DNA from: Amycolatopsis sp. A133
GTDB taxonomy: Bacteria; Actinomycetota; Actinomycetes; Mycobacteriales; Pseudonocardiaceae
Assembly (NCBI RefSeq): GCF_031082405.1
Contig: NZ_JAVHJU010000076.1
Location: 248,001-312,000 of the forward strand
Reading direction: 5' to 3'
DNA length: 64,000 bases
Part shown: piece by piece, positions 25,639 through 35,800 of the stretch
Position numbering within the stretch: position 1 is the stretch's first letter
Layout of the letters: each line of letters begins with the position of its first letter
The notes under the pieces: model-generated
The model's database searches: none
Seen by the model: only the letters and a program-made list of their open reading frames with translations
What the model was told of the DNA's origin: nothing
Translations under genes and position numbers: made by a program

Positions 25639-26441
25639 TCGAGTGCTGCTTCCTCTTCCGCCGCTTCCGCGGTCTTGCGGGAGGCGAGCCGGACGACCAC
25701 CAACGTCCCGAACGCCGCGACCAGGGCCAGCCCGACCCCGGTGACGATCTCGGTGGTCGTCGGCGTGGCCTGGTAGGGCGCGTCCGTTCCGGCGTGCACG
25801 GCGACCGAGTCGGAGTCGGCCAGCCCGGTGCTCTCCAGCAGCGCCATGTGCCGGGCGACGTACTCGGTGGCCACCTGGGCCAGCGAGCGGACCACGTCGT
25901 TCTGGGTGGTCGCCCGGACCGTGGCGACCTTCATGTAGACCGAGCCGTGCGCGGCCCGGGTGAGCCGGACGTAGAGCCGGTCGCGTTCGTCGCCGCGGGC
26001 CGCCTCGATCTCCCGCCGCCAGCTGTCCTGCTGCGGCGTCGCGGCTTCGGGCAGCTGGACGTTGAGGCGCGCGGCGGCTTTCTCGTTGTCGGCGTTGAGC
26101 ACGTGGTGCTCGCGGGCCAGCTGCGCGGCCACCGCCCGGACCTTCGGGTTCGCGCTCTCCCCGGCCACCAGCTCACTGGTGGGCGCTTCCCAGAAGCCCG
26201 CCTGCGAAACGGCGACGAGCACCGCGATGTCGGCCGGGTACAGCGGCCCGAAGGGAGCGTCCATGTTGGTGCGCTTCTGGTCTTCCCGGCCGGGCACCGC
26301 GGGGTTGTAGCCGGAGGTGGCGGAGATCCCGCAGGAGGAAACCGCCCCCAGCACCGCAACGGCGGCCAGCAGCCGGGCGACCCGGCCGCGCCGGGGCCCG
26401 GAGCCGGCCGGCGGCACGGCTGCGGTGCGACGGGGAATCAT
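25635..26441 (-). CDS. DUF4142 lipoprotein with C-terminal membrane helix
   Basis: 268 aa; the ATG at 26441 has GGGAG upstream. A basic N-terminus and hydrophobic core end at a lipobox-like VSSC (Cys37). The middle is a DUF4142 ferritin-like helical domain (YPADIAVLVAVSQAGFWE, then VRAVAAQLAREHHVLNADNE). A second membrane helix (VGLALVAAFGTLVVVRLA) lies near the C-terminus, giving an extracytoplasmic domain tethered at both ends. It is the first gene of the ten-gene redox run; the stop overlaps the next start (ATGA). DUF4142 function is poorly known. Confidence 0.87.
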   Translation of the reverse strand: MIPRRTAAVPPAGSGPRRGRVARLLAAVAVLGAVSSCGISATSGYNPAVPGREDQKRTNMDAPFGPLYPADIAVLVAVSQAGFWEAPTSELVAGESANPKVRAVAAQLAREHHVLNADNEKAAARLNVQLPEAATPQQDSWRREIEAARGDERDRLYVRLTRAAHGSVYMKVATVRATTQNDVVRSLAQVATEYVARHMALLESTGLADSDSVAVHAGTDAPYQATPTTTEIVTGVGLALVAAFGTLVVVRLASRKTAEAAEEEAALE

Positions 26442-26702
26442 GGCTGCGCACTCCCTTCCGGTGTGCCGTACCCGAGCCGTGCAGGCCACGGACTCGGTGT
26501 GCCCATTACGCACCTTCACCGGATCGGGTGGAAGGGTGCGGTGGCACGGTGGGCGAGTTCGTCGAACGCCAGTGCCCTCAAGGGCACGGGGCCCGCTCCG
26601 GCCGGGAAAACGGGCCGTCCGACGGTGTTTTCGGGAAGCCGGCGGCCAAGGACAGCACCGTCCGCCGAGGACACGCCGGGGTCGCGGTTCCGCGGCCGGG
26701 TT

Positions 26703-27242
26703 TCAGGGGCGGCGCAAGCGGGACCCGGGGTGCCAGAACTCCCCGAAGGCACTGGTGATTTTCAGCTCCGCCTGCTCCCGGCACGCGCCGGGCCAGATCT
26801 GGACCAGTGCCGCCGCGCGCGGCAGCGAGCCGGCGCCCGGGCGGCGGCCCGGCTCGGCGGGTTCCTTGACGTGGTAACGAACGCGGTAGTCCCCCGGTCC
26901 GCCGGGCAGCAGCGGCAAGTCGCTCACCAGCGCGCGCGACCAGTCCAGCAGCGCGGGGGCGCCGGTGGCCGAGGGGTAGCCGAACTCGATCGCGTCGTCG
27001 AAGTCGTCGAGGACACCCGCCGGTTCGGTGCGGTGGACCTCGATCGCGACGCACGCCCGGTTCGCCCGGGACGGCAGCTGCAGTTTCAGCTTGCCCGCCG
27101 ACGCCGTGACCATTCCCGACCAGGTGGAAACGCGGTGGTTGATCAGGGAAGTGTGCTCGCTGAGGTAGAAGTACGGGTATTCGGCGTCGAGATCGCACTC
27201 CGTGCGACCGGGGTGGGTCGCCGGGCTTTCACTGGCAGACAT
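26703..27242 (-). CDS. Protein of unknown function, about 179 aa
   Basis: No family was recognised. From the ATG at 27242 it reads MSASESPATH, then a beta-rich region (YFYLSEHTSLINHRVSTWSG, LKLQLPSRANRACVAIEVHR) and DYRVRYHVKEPAE near the C-terminus. It lacks a signal peptide or membrane helix. Codon use fits coding sequence. The start is uncertain: no good ribosome site was found, and a GTG at 27332 would extend the protein by 30 residues. The 260 bp downstream, before the DUF4142 gene, show no further gene. Confidence 0.6.
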   Translation of the reverse strand: MSASESPATHPGRTECDLDAEYPYFYLSEHTSLINHRVSTWSGMVTASAGKLKLQLPSRANRACVAIEVHRTEPAGVLDDFDDAIEFGYPSATGAPALLDWSRALVSDLPLLPGGPGDYRVRYHVKEPAEPGRRPGAGSLPRAAALVQIWPGACREQAELKITSAFGEFWHPGSRLRRP

Positions 27243-27360
27243 GGAAATCGGTTCTACCGGCTCCGCGCCGGTGCGCGCGCGCAGCGCCGGCCGGCCGGGG
27301 ACTTCCGTCAGTGCCTTCTGCCCGAAGGGCACCGTGTTCTGCGAATGGGGAGGCCGGAAC

Positions 27361-27627
27361 TCAGGGCTGCATTTCTTCGAGCAGGGCGACGGCGGAACGC
27401 AATTGCCGTTCGGCGGTTCCCGGATCGCCGCGGTCGGCCGAGCGCAGCGCTTCCGCGGCCCGGGTCAGGCCGTCGGCGAGGTCGACGCAGCGGCGGGCCG
27501 GCGCCGCGGCGCCGGGGCGGAAACCGTTGCGCAGCAGGCTTTCGGCGTACCGGTCGAGCCGGGCCGCGAGTTCCAGGGCGGGAACCAGGCCCGCACCGGC
27601 CGTCCGGCCGGGATCTCCTGCTGTCAC
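27361..27627 (-). CDS. Small helical protein of unknown function
   Basis: 88 aa from a GTG with AAGGTGG upstream. It is predicted all-alpha: ALELAARLDRYAESLLRNGF, RCVDLADGLTRAAEALRSAD, GTAERQLRSAVALLEEMQP. The helices are amphipathic with regular hydrophobic spacing, which supports coding on this strand over the opposite strand. No family was recognised. It lies between a LuxR-TPR regulator and the 179-aa protein, in the same direction. Confidence 0.5.
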   Translation of the reverse strand: MTAGDPGRTAGAGLVPALELAARLDRYAESLLRNGFRPGAAAPARRCVDLADGLTRAAEALRSADRGDPGTAERQLRSAVALLEEMQP

Positions 27628-27746
27628 GATGCCCCACCTTAACCGTTGCGGTCGCTCAGGAGACCTGTCGACGAGGCCGGGTTTTCCGGACAACGTAGCA
27701 CGCTCGCGCAACCGGCGGCCCGCGTCCGGGTGCCCGCTCCCGGGGT

Positions 27747-28970
27747 TCACGGCAGCCGCGCCGGGCCGTCCCGCAGCTCGCGGCGGCTGGAGATCCCGAG
27801 TTTCCGGTAGACGTTGGACAGGTGGAACTCGACGGTCCGCACCGCGAGGTAGAGCTTTTCGGCAATCTGCTTGTTGGCGTAGCCCGCGCGGGCCAGCTCG
27901 GCGATCTTCGCCTCCTGCGCGGTCAGCGCGCCCGGCTCGGCGGCGTGGGCGAGCTCGGCCAGCGCGGCCCGGACGTTCGCCGTGAGGCGTCCGTTGCCGA
28001 TCTGCCGCGCCCATTCGCCGGCGCGGTCGAATTCCCGCTTCGCCGCGGCGTGGTCCCCCGCCGCCACCGAGCGCCGCCCGCGTTCGTACCCCGCGGCGGC
28101 GAGCACGACGCGGGACCGGGCGAGCTCGAGCAGGTCGATGGCGTCGTCGAGGAGCGCGGTGGTCGCCTCGGACCCGTCGACGACGGCGCGGACGTACAGC
28201 GCCCAGCCGACGTAGGCGGGAGAACCCCAGGCGAGCGCGGCTTCGTGTTCCTGCGCCGCCAAGGCGGCGGCGCGCTCAGCGTCCCCGGCGGAAGCGGCGG
28301 CCAGCGCGGCCAGGCCCCGGCGGTGCAGCACGGCGAAGTGCGCCGACAGCTCGGCAGCCGGCAACGGCAGGCAGTCCGCGTAGTCGCGGGCGGCTTCCGG
28401 GAACCGCCCGGCCACCAGGTGCGCCGAGCCGCGCGCGGCCAGCAGCAGCGGCCGGGTGCCGCGGGTGCCGCCCGGCCGGCCGGCGAAGCGGTGGGCGGCG
28501 AGCAGCGCGTCGGCGGCCTCGCCGGCACCGGCGGCGGCGAGCGCGTCGACGAGGAAAGGCACGGCGAGCCGGCGCACGAACGGCGTCTTCGCGGAGGACA
28601 CGGAGGCGGCGAGCGCCGCGCGAGCCCCGCCGAGATCACCGGCGAGCCGGGTGTGCTGCGCCCGCAGCAGCGCCACGAGCTCGGCGGCGGGCCCGGCACA
28701 GGTGGTCTCGAGCCGCCGGAGCCGGGCGTCGGCGGCGACCAGTTCACCGGCGCACAGCAGCACGGTCACCGCGCGCCAGAGGCAGCGCACGTGCCGCAGG
28801 CAGGCTTCGTCATCGAAGGCGAGATCGGCGCACTGGACGGCGGTCGCCCGATCGGTCCCGCGCTCCAGCAGCGCGAGCGCCTCCCCGGCCGGGCACCGGC
28901 CATCGTGCGGCTCCGGCGGCCCGGGCCGGGCCGTGGCCGGGACGGCACGGTTGTCTCCCACACCCACCAC
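27747..28970 (-). CDS. LuxR-family regulator with helical TPR-like repeats
   Basis: 407 aa. Residues 20-330 are Ala-rich paired helices of the TPR type (ARAALAASVSSAKTPFV, AAALAAQEHEAALAWGSPAY), with no P-loop. The C-terminal LuxR helix-turn-helix is GALTAQEAKIAELARAGYAN, then KQIAEKLYLAVRTVEFHLSN. It looks like the C-terminal half of a LAL regulator without its ATPase. The start may be the GTG at 28970 or the in-frame GTG at 28961, which has better spacing to GAGGGG. Confidence 0.85.
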   Translation of the reverse strand: MVGVGDNRAVPATARPGPPEPHDGRCPAGEALALLERGTDRATAVQCADLAFDDEACLRHVRCLWRAVTVLLCAGELVAADARLRRLETTCAGPAAELVALLRAQHTRLAGDLGGARAALAASVSSAKTPFVRRLAVPFLVDALAAAGAGEAADALLAAHRFAGRPGGTRGTRPLLLAARGSAHLVAGRFPEAARDYADCLPLPAAELSAHFAVLHRRGLAALAAASAGDAERAAALAAQEHEAALAWGSPAYVGWALYVRAVVDGSEATTALLDDAIDLLELARSRVVLAAAGYERGRRSVAAGDHAAAKREFDRAGEWARQIGNGRLTANVRAALAELAHAAEPGALTAQEAKIAELARAGYANKQIAEKLYLAVRTVEFHLSNVYRKLGISSRRELRDGPARLP

Positions 28971-29074
28971 CCCTCGAAAGCTCCGGCCGCACGGTACCGG
29001 TGGCGCTCTTCACGCCTGCGGCCCGGTGGATTGAGAAAGTCTGAAGACGCCTACTGGACGGTAGAGCCGAACCA

Positions 29075-29641
29075 GTGCCACCCCGGAACGCCGAGCCGCC
29101 CCGATTCCCCGCCGGGAGAGGCGGATCGGCGCCGGATCCGCCGCCTGACCGACCAGCCGAACGGAGCGCCGAGACATGCCCGCTGCCCCCGCCGGCCGAG
29201 CCGCCGACCACGCCGCACCTGCCTGCCGCGCCTTCGCGAGCCGAGCGGCCACCTGTATTTTCGGGAGCCGTGCTGCCGCCTGCCGGGCACCGCACCGGCG
29301 CAGCCGCACGAGCCGCACCACCGCGAGCCGCGAACCGATCGGTCCCCACGTCACCGCGAGCCGCACCCCCGCAAACCCTGCCCCCGCCGGCCGAGCCGCC
29401 GACCGCGCCGCACCTGCCGGCCGCGCCTTCGCGAGCCGAGCGCCCGCCCCCCGTATCCCCGGGACCCCTGCCCCCGCCGGCAGACCGCGAAGACCGCGCC
29501 GCCCCCACTGACCTGATCGCGCCCCAGGCGGCTCCCCGACACCCTCGGCCGGTCGGGCGACAGAAAATCACCGACCGCTTCGCCGCCACACCTGGGGCTG
29601 AACCACAGGATCTCGCCCGAGATGTCCCCTACTCCACGTGA
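29075..29641 (+). CDS. Possible Pro/Ala-rich repeat protein (doubtful gene)
   Basis: This 188-codon plus-strand frame lies in the 790-bp gap between two regulator genes. It encodes a Pro/Ala/Arg-rich, disordered sequence with a 65-codon repeat (PPPAEPPTTPHLPAAPSRAE and PPPAEPPTAPHLPAAPSRAE). Near the start of the repeat, the base differences between copies are mostly at third positions of this frame, which hints at coding. The start (GTG), the absence of a recognisable domain and the poor ribosome site all argue against it. It may be a decayed gene. Confidence 0.3.
   Translation: MPPRNAEPPRFPAGRGGSAPDPPPDRPAERSAETCPLPPPAEPPTTPHLPAAPSRAERPPVFSGAVLPPAGHRTGAAARAAPPRAANRSVPTSPRAAPPQTLPPPAEPPTAPHLPAAPSRAERPPPVSPGPLPPPADREDRAAPTDLIAPQAAPRHPRPVGRQKITDRFAATPGAEPQDLARDVPYST
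29183..29482. repeat. Direct repeat of about 100 bp, 195 bp apart
   Basis: A sequence beginning CTGCCCCCGCCGGCCGAGCC occurs at 29183-29287 and again at 29378-29482, with scattered substitutions. The period of 195 bp is a multiple of three. Together with the flanking sequence it fills much of the gap 28971-29764, in which no well-supported gene is visible. Confidence 0.8.
29610..29623. promoter_or_regulatory. Short perfect inverted repeat upstream of the SARP gene
   Basis: ATCTCG-CC-CGAGAT is a perfect 6-2-6 palindrome, about 140 bp before the SARP-ATPase start. It may be an operator; there is no other support. Confidence 0.3.
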
Positions 29642-29670
29642 TCACCAGAGAATGGAACAGCACTCCTACT

Positions 29671-29692
29671 GGCCGGTTCGGGTGAACCGGCC
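29671..29692. promoter_or_regulatory. Perfect 9-bp inverted repeat 73 bp before the SARP-ATPase gene
   Basis: GGCCGGTTC and GAACCGGCC flank a 4-nt loop (GGGT). It could be an operator of the 1035-aa regulator or a terminator for transcription entering from the left. Confidence 0.5.
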
Positions 29693-29764
29693 GCCCACCT
29701 CGGTCGCCGCCGGCAGGGTGACGGCGATCACGTCCGGTAATGGCCCAGCGGAACCGCGGAGGCG

Positions 29765-32700
29765 ATGATGCGGTTGCAGCTCGATCTCTTCGGACCGGTC
29801 CGCGCCTGGCGCGGCGGCCGGGAGATGGCGCTGGGCTCGGCGCAGCGGCGGGCGCTGCTCGCGGTGCTGGCGCTGAAAGCCAACCAGGTCGTCACCCGGG
29901 CGGATCTCATCGACGCCATCTGGGGCGAGAAGGCGCCGGCCAGCGCCAACGGCAGCGTCTACACCTACGTCTCGTCGCTGCGCGCCGCCCTCGATCCCGA
30001 TCGGCCCGCCGGGGGGTCCGCGGTGCTGACCTCCGGCAGCTCCGGCTACTGCCTGCGGGTGGACGCCGAGTCGATCGACGTGGTCCGCTTCGAGAACCTG
30101 CGGGAACGCGCACGGCTGTGCCAGCGCGCGAACGACTTCCCCGGGGCGCGGGCCGCGCTGGACAGCGCGCTCGCCCTGGCCCGGGAAGAACCGCTGGCCG
30201 GGCTGCCCGGGCCGTACGCCGCCACGCAGCGCGAGCGGCTGCGGGAGCTGCGGCTCGAGCTCGTCGAGCGGCGGGCCCGGATCGTGCTCGACGAGGGCGG
30301 CCACCAGCAGGTGCTCGCCGACCTGCGGCCCTTCACCGCGCAGCACCCGCTGCGGGAAGGGCTGCAGAGCCTCCACCTGCTCGCGCTCTACCGGTGCGGG
30401 CACCGTGACGAAGCCCTGCGGCTGTTCGAGCGGCTGCGCGCCGGCACCGTCGACGAGCTCGGCATCGAACCGGGCAGCGAGCTCACCACGCGCTACGAGC
30501 AGATCCTGGCCGACGACCCCGCGCTCTGGCGGCAGCTGGCCAACGCGCCGCGCACACCGGCTCCCGCCCCGGCGCCGCGCCCGGCCGGCCGGTCCGGGAT
30601 CTTCGTCGGCCGCGAGGACGAGCTGGCGCTCCTGCGGTCGGTGACCGACGGCCTCGCCGGGGGGCGGGGCGCCTCGCTGTGGCTCGAAGGCGAGCCCGGT
30701 ATCGGCAAGTCGGCGCTGGTCGCCGCCGGTCTCGAGGCCGCGTCCGGCTGCACCGTCGCGCTCGCCGGCGCGGACGAGCTGAGCCGGCACACCCCGCTGC
30801 AGGTGCTGCTGGACTGCTTCGACGTCACCCCGGCCTCGGCCGACCCCCGCCGCGCTTCGGCGGCCCACGCGCTGCGGCGGCTGTCCCTCGACGACGACCA
30901 CGACCTGGCCGCCGCGGTGGACGTCGTGACCGGCCTCGTCACGGCGCTGTGCCGTGAGCGCCCGCTCGTCCTCGTGCTCGACGACCTGCAGTGGGCCGAT
31001 CCGGCCACCCTCGAGGTCTGGGGCCGGCTCGCGCGCGGCTGCGCCCGGCTGCCGCTCGCGCTGGTCGGGGTGTGCCGCCGGGTGGCCGGGCACTCGCGCC
31101 TCGACGAGCTGCGCGGCGCGCTGGCGGCCCACGGCACCCGTGTGCACACCCTGGGCCCGCTCCCCGAAGCGGAGGTCCACGACCTCGTCACCGCCCTCAC
31201 CGGGGCCGCACCCGGGCCGGAACTGCGGGAACTGGCCCGGACCGCGGCCGGCAACCCGCTGTTCCTCCGCGCCGTCGTCGAGGGGCTGGCCGGTGCTGAA
31301 GCCCCGGAACCCGCGGTCAGCGAGGCCCGCCCGGCCGTGCCGCCGGCCGCGCTGGACGCCATCAGCCGCCGGCTCGGCTTCCTCTCCGCCGCGGCCTCGG
31401 AGGTGCTGCGGTGGGCCGCGCTGCTCGACCGGAGCTTCACCCGCGCCGACCTCGCCGCGGCGCTGGGCCGCCCGGCCGGGGAGTTCGACGACGTCCTGAG
31501 CGAGGTCGCGGCGCTCGGCCTCGTCGTCCGGACGCGGGGCAAGCTCGCGTTCCGCCACCCCGTCGTCCGCGAAGCGCTCTACGCCCGGACGCCCGCGGCG
31601 TTCCGCCTCGCGCTGCACCGCCAGCTGGCGGAGGCACTGGCCGACGCGGGCGCGCCCGTGGAACGCGTGGCCTTCCAGCTGCTCGCCGCGCCGCTGCCGG
31701 TGGACAAGTGGCAGTGCGAGTGGCTGACGCGGGAGGTCTACCGCCTGGCCGCCCGCTCGCCCCTCTCGGCGATGCGGCTGCTGCAGCGGGTCACCGCCGC
31801 GAACAGCGTCCCGGCGGCCGCGCGCGACGCCCTCGCGATCGCCACCGCGCGGATCACCCTCTGGCTCGAACGCGATCCGGTCACCGGCGCGAGCGCGCCG
31901 GCGGCGCGGACGAAGGACCCGGCCGTAGTCGCCGAGCTGCGCTGGCTGCTCGCCTACGCGCGGCTGGTGTGCGGCAACACCGGGCAGGCGGTGGCGGGCG
32001 TCGAGGAAGCCCTGCGCGACCCCCACACCCCGGCTGAGTGGCGCAGCGTCGCCACCGCGCTGCGGTCGCGGGCGCGGGTCGGCTGGTGGCCCGCGTGCAC
32101 GACCGCCGCGGAGCGGACGGCGGTGGTTCCCGCCCAGCGGGCGCCGTCCGACGACGGCCCGGCGGCCGCCTTCTGGCTGGGTCACTGGGACGCCGCGCTG
32201 GCCGAGCTGACCCGGCTGTTGCGGGGCGGGCCGGTGTTCGCGCGGCACACCCTCGGCCGGCCCGGCGCGCTGCGGCAGCTCAGCGGGGTGGCCGCGGTGA
32301 TCGCCGCCCACCGCGGCCGGCCGGACGACGCCCGGGCGCACCTGATGTCCGTGTGGACCCTGGCCCCCGCCGGTGAACCCGGCGCCGACGGCACGGACTT
32401 CACCCTCGCGGCCAACGCGCTGCTCGCCGAGCTGGCGGGCCGGCCGGAACAGGCGTTCGCCCTGCTCGCCGGCCTGCTGGAGGCCGAAGACGGCGTCGCC
32501 TGCCCGTGGATGCCCGACCTGGTCCGGCTCGCCGCCGGTCTCGGCGAGCACGACCGGGCGAAGGCGGCGACCCTGCTGTGCGAGCGCACTCCCGGCCGGC
32601 AGCTCGCCGCCCTCCGGTGCCGGGCCCTGCTCGACGAAGACCCCCTGGCCGCGCTGGCCGCGGCGGGCCGGTCGCGGCGGGCGGGCGACCGGTTCGGCAC

Positions 32701-32872
32701 CGCGCAGGCGATGGAGGACGCGGCCGCGCTGCTGGCCGCCCACGACGAGCCGGTCAAGGCCGCGGCGGCCCTGCACACCGCGCTGAACGCCTACGAAGAG
32801 CTGGGTGCCGTGCTGGACGCCGAACGGGCCGGGCGGCGGGTCCGGCACACACGATCGCGGGTCCGCCGGTGA
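29765..32872 (+). CDS. SARP-family regulator with AAA ATPase domain
   Basis: 1035 aa. Residues 1-100 are an OmpR-type winged helix of SARPs (SAQRRALLAVLALKANQVVT, then SVYTYVSSLRAALDP). Residues 102-248 are the bacterial transcriptional activator domain. Walker A is GEPGIGKS (309-316) and Walker B is VLVLDDLQWADP; TPR-like helices follow to the C-terminus. No LuxR domain is present. SARP-ATPases activate antibiotic or secondary-metabolite promoters in Streptomyces relatives. GAGG lies just before tandem ATG codons. The stop overlaps the next SARP gene (GTGA), so the pair is coupled. Confidence 0.92.
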   Translation: MMRLQLDLFGPVRAWRGGREMALGSAQRRALLAVLALKANQVVTRADLIDAIWGEKAPASANGSVYTYVSSLRAALDPDRPAGGSAVLTSGSSGYCLRVDAESIDVVRFENLRERARLCQRANDFPGARAALDSALALAREEPLAGLPGPYAATQRERLRELRLELVERRARIVLDEGGHQQVLADLRPFTAQHPLREGLQSLHLLALYRCGHRDEALRLFERLRAGTVDELGIEPGSELTTRYEQILADDPALWRQLANAPRTPAPAPAPRPAGRSGIFVGREDELALLRSVTDGLAGGRGASLWLEGEPGIGKSALVAAGLEAASGCTVALAGADELSRHTPLQVLLDCFDVTPASADPRRASAAHALRRLSLDDDHDLAAAVDVVTGLVTALCRERPLVLVLDDLQWADPATLEVWGRLARGCARLPLALVGVCRRVAGHSRLDELRGALAAHGTRVHTLGPLPEAEVHDLVTALTGAAPGPELRELARTAAGNPLFLRAVVEGLAGAEAPEPAVSEARPAVPPAALDAISRRLGFLSAAASEVLRWAALLDRSFTRADLAAALGRPAGEFDDVLSEVAALGLVVRTRGKLAFRHPVVREALYARTPAAFRLALHRQLAEALADAGAPVERVAFQLLAAPLPVDKWQCEWLTREVYRLAARSPLSAMRLLQRVTAANSVPAAARDALAIATARITLWLERDPVTGASAPAARTKDPAVVAELRWLLAYARLVCGNTGQAVAGVEEALRDPHTPAEWRSVATALRSRARVGWWPACTTAAERTAVVPAQRAPSDDGPAAAFWLGHWDAALAELTRLLRGGPVFARHTLGRPGALRQLSGVAAVIAAHRGRPDDARAHLMSVWTLAPAGEPGADGTDFTLAANALLAELAGRPEQAFALLAGLLEAEDGVACPWMPDLVRLAAGLGEHDRAKAATLLCERTPGRQLAALRCRALLDEDPLAALAAAGRSRRAGDRFGTAQAMEDAAALLAAHDEPVKAAAALHTALNAYEELGAVLDAERAGRRVRHTRSRVRR

Positions 32873-35800
32873 GCGGGCCGCGCCTGCGGGTCGCGGTGCT
32901 GGGCACCCTGCGCGCCTGGCTCGGCGACCGGGAGCTCACGCTCGGGCCGGCCCGGCAGCGGGCCGTCTTCGCCGCCCTGGCGACCCGCGCGGCGACGCGG
33001 CCCGCCACCCGGGGTGAGCTGATCCAGGCCGTCTGGGGTGAAGCGGCGCCGGCGAGCGCGGACGGCAGCGTCCACACCTACATTTCCGGGCTGCGCCGCG
33101 TCTTGGAGCCGGGCCGGACGCGGTGGTCGACCGACGGTTTGCTGCTGTCGGACGCGACCGGGTACCGCCTCCGGCTCGACCGCGAAGCCCTCGACGCGCA
33201 CGTGTTCGGTTGCCTGTACGAGAAAGCGCGGTCGCGGTGGTCGGCCGGTGATGCCGACGGCACGATCGAGATCCTGGACCGCGCGCTGGCGCTGTGGAGC
33301 GGTGAAGCGCTTTCCGGCGTACCCGGCCCGCACGCCGAGGCGCTGCGCACCAGCCTGACCCGGCAGCGGGTGCTCGCCCGGGAACTGCGCGCCGAAGCGC
33401 TCCTCGGCCGCGGGGCGCACGAAGACCTGGTGCCCGAGCTCACCGTGCTCGTCCGGGAACACCCGTTGCGCGAGCCGCTGTGGCGGCTGCTGATGACCGC
33501 CCTGCACCGCGGCGGCCGGACCACCGAAGCGCTGGACACCTTCCGCTGCGCCCGCGAGGTCCTGCGGCGCGAGCTGGGCGTCGCACCCGGCCCCGAGCTC
33601 ACCGAGGCCCACCGGCGGATCCTGACCGACGACCCGGTCGTCGCCCCGCCCTCCCCCGCCGAGCCGCTGCACCGGGTGCTGCCCGGGCAGGTCGCCCACG
33701 CCCTCGGCCGCCGGGCGGACCGGGGGGCGGGCTGCCGGGGGCGCGAGCCCGAAATCGCGCGGCTGCGGCAGCTCGCCGACGACGTCGTGGCCGGGCACGG
33801 CCGCACCGTGTGGATCGAAGGCGAGCCGGGGATCGGGAAGTCCGAGCTGCTCACCACCGCGCTCGGCGACGTCACCGGCCGCGGCTGCCACGTCGCGTGG
33901 GCGGCGGCGAGCGAGCTGGGGCCGTCGGTTCCGCTGCAGGTGCTCACCGAAGGCCTCGGCCTCGGGGCCGGCGACCCGGCGGCGGCCGGTGCGGAGGAAG
34001 TGCTCGCGCACGTCGAGCGGCTCTGCGCCACCGCGCCGCTGGTGCTGGTCGTCGACGACCTGCAGTGGGCCGACGAGGCGAGCGTGCTGCTGTGGAACCG
34101 GCTGTCCGCGGCCGCGGAACGGCTCCCGCTGCTGCTGGTGGCCGCGTCGCGGCCGGCCGGACGGCGGGAAGACCTCGCCCGGGTGCGCCGCGCGGCCGAG
34201 CTGCGCGGCCTGGAAACGCTCACCCTCGGGCCGCTGGCGCCCGCCGACGCCGGGGACCTGATCGAGGACCTCGTCGGGGGCCGGCCCGGCCCCCGGCTGG
34301 CCTCACTGATCGGCAAGGCCGCCGGCAATCCCTTGTACCTGCGGGAAGTGACGACGGCGCTGGTGCGCGAAGGCGCGGTCGAGCTCGAGAACGGCGTCGC
34401 GGACCTGCGGGAAGGCACGGCGCTGACCGTGCCCGGCTCGCTGCTCGGCGCGGTGGACCGGACGCTGGCGCAGCTGGACGGGCTCACCCGGGAGGCGGTC
34501 CGCCGGGCGGCGATGCTGGGCATGGAGTTCGGCCTGGCGCAGGTGGCGGCCACGATGGGCGTACTGCCCTCGGCGCTGCTCGGTGCGTTCGGCGCGGTAC
34601 TGGACCTGGGGATCGTCGTCGACGCCCGGACGCACCTGGTCTTCCGGCACCCGCTGCTGCGGTGGGCGCTCTACCACGAAATCCCGGCCGCCGAGCGGGC
34701 CGCGTGGCACCGCCGGGCGGCCGAGGCGCTGGCCGACACGGGCGCGGGGGTCGAATCCGTCGCCCAGCAGCTGGTGGCGGTGCCGGCGAAGGTGGACGAC
34801 TGGGTGACCGGCTGGCTGACCGAGCACCACGCGGCCCTCACCGCCCGCGCCCCCTCGATGGCCGCCGTGCTGCTGCGGCGGGTGCTCGACGAGTGCGACC
34901 CGGCCGACCCGCGCCGCGAAGTGCTGGTCGCCGCGAACGTCCTCGTGCTGTTCGGGCTGGACCAGGAACCGCTCGAAGCGGCGAAAGAGGCGATGGCGCT
35001 GAGCCGCGATCCCGAACGCGCGGCGGAGATGCGGCACATCGCGGCGGTGCTCACCCACCGGCGCGGCGACACCCGCGGAGCCCTCGCGCTGCTCGAGGGC
35101 AACGACGCGCCGGGCACGCCACCGCTGTGGCGGGAACGGCGGCGCTCGCTGCTGGCGCACCTCGGCCGCGGCCGCCTCGACGACCTCGGCCGCGCCGCCC
35201 GGCAGGCCCGGCGCACCCACCGCGCCGCGCTGTCGGCGGGCGAGCCGTACCCGATCGGCCACGCCCTCCAGACGCTGTGGCTGATCAAGTCGATCGAACG
35301 CGACCACGGGGCGGCGCTGCGGTACGTCGAGCGCGCCGTCAAGGCGGTCGAGGGACGGCCCGAGCAGGCGGAGCTGTACTTCGACCTGCTGGACAACCGG
35401 ATGTTCACCCTGCGCAACCTCGACCGGCTGGCCGAGGCGGAGCAGGCCCTGCACGCCGCCCGGCGCGCGGCCGCGCGCCTTCCGCGGCCGCCCGGGCTGC
35501 AGGTGTCCGCGGCCGTCCACGGTTACTGGACCGGTGCTTGGGACGACGCGCTGGCGCAGCTGGACAGCCTGGGCGAAGACGGCCTCGCCACCACGGTCCA
35601 CGGGCTGCGGGAGCCGCGCAGCGCGGCCCTGCTCCGGCACGGCATCGCCGGGGTCATCCACGGCCGCCGCGGAGACGCCGAGCGCGCGGCCGCGCACGTC
35701 CACGCCGTCGAGGACCGCGTCCCGGTCACCGACGTGGAGCACGCGGGCGGCGACTTCCTGCTGGTCGCCCGTTCCCTGCGGGCCGAGCAGCAAGGGGATC

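Noticed and set aside
26578..26664. Weak hairpin (GACGGTG...CACCGTC) after the 179-aa gene
   Set aside because: The 7-bp stem encloses about 27 nt; too weak to call a terminator.
28810..29589. Minus-strand frame through the repeat region upstream of the SARP gene
   Set aside because: It gives Gly/Ala/Arg-rich sequence, overlaps the start of the LuxR-TPR gene and shows no third-position bias between repeat copies.
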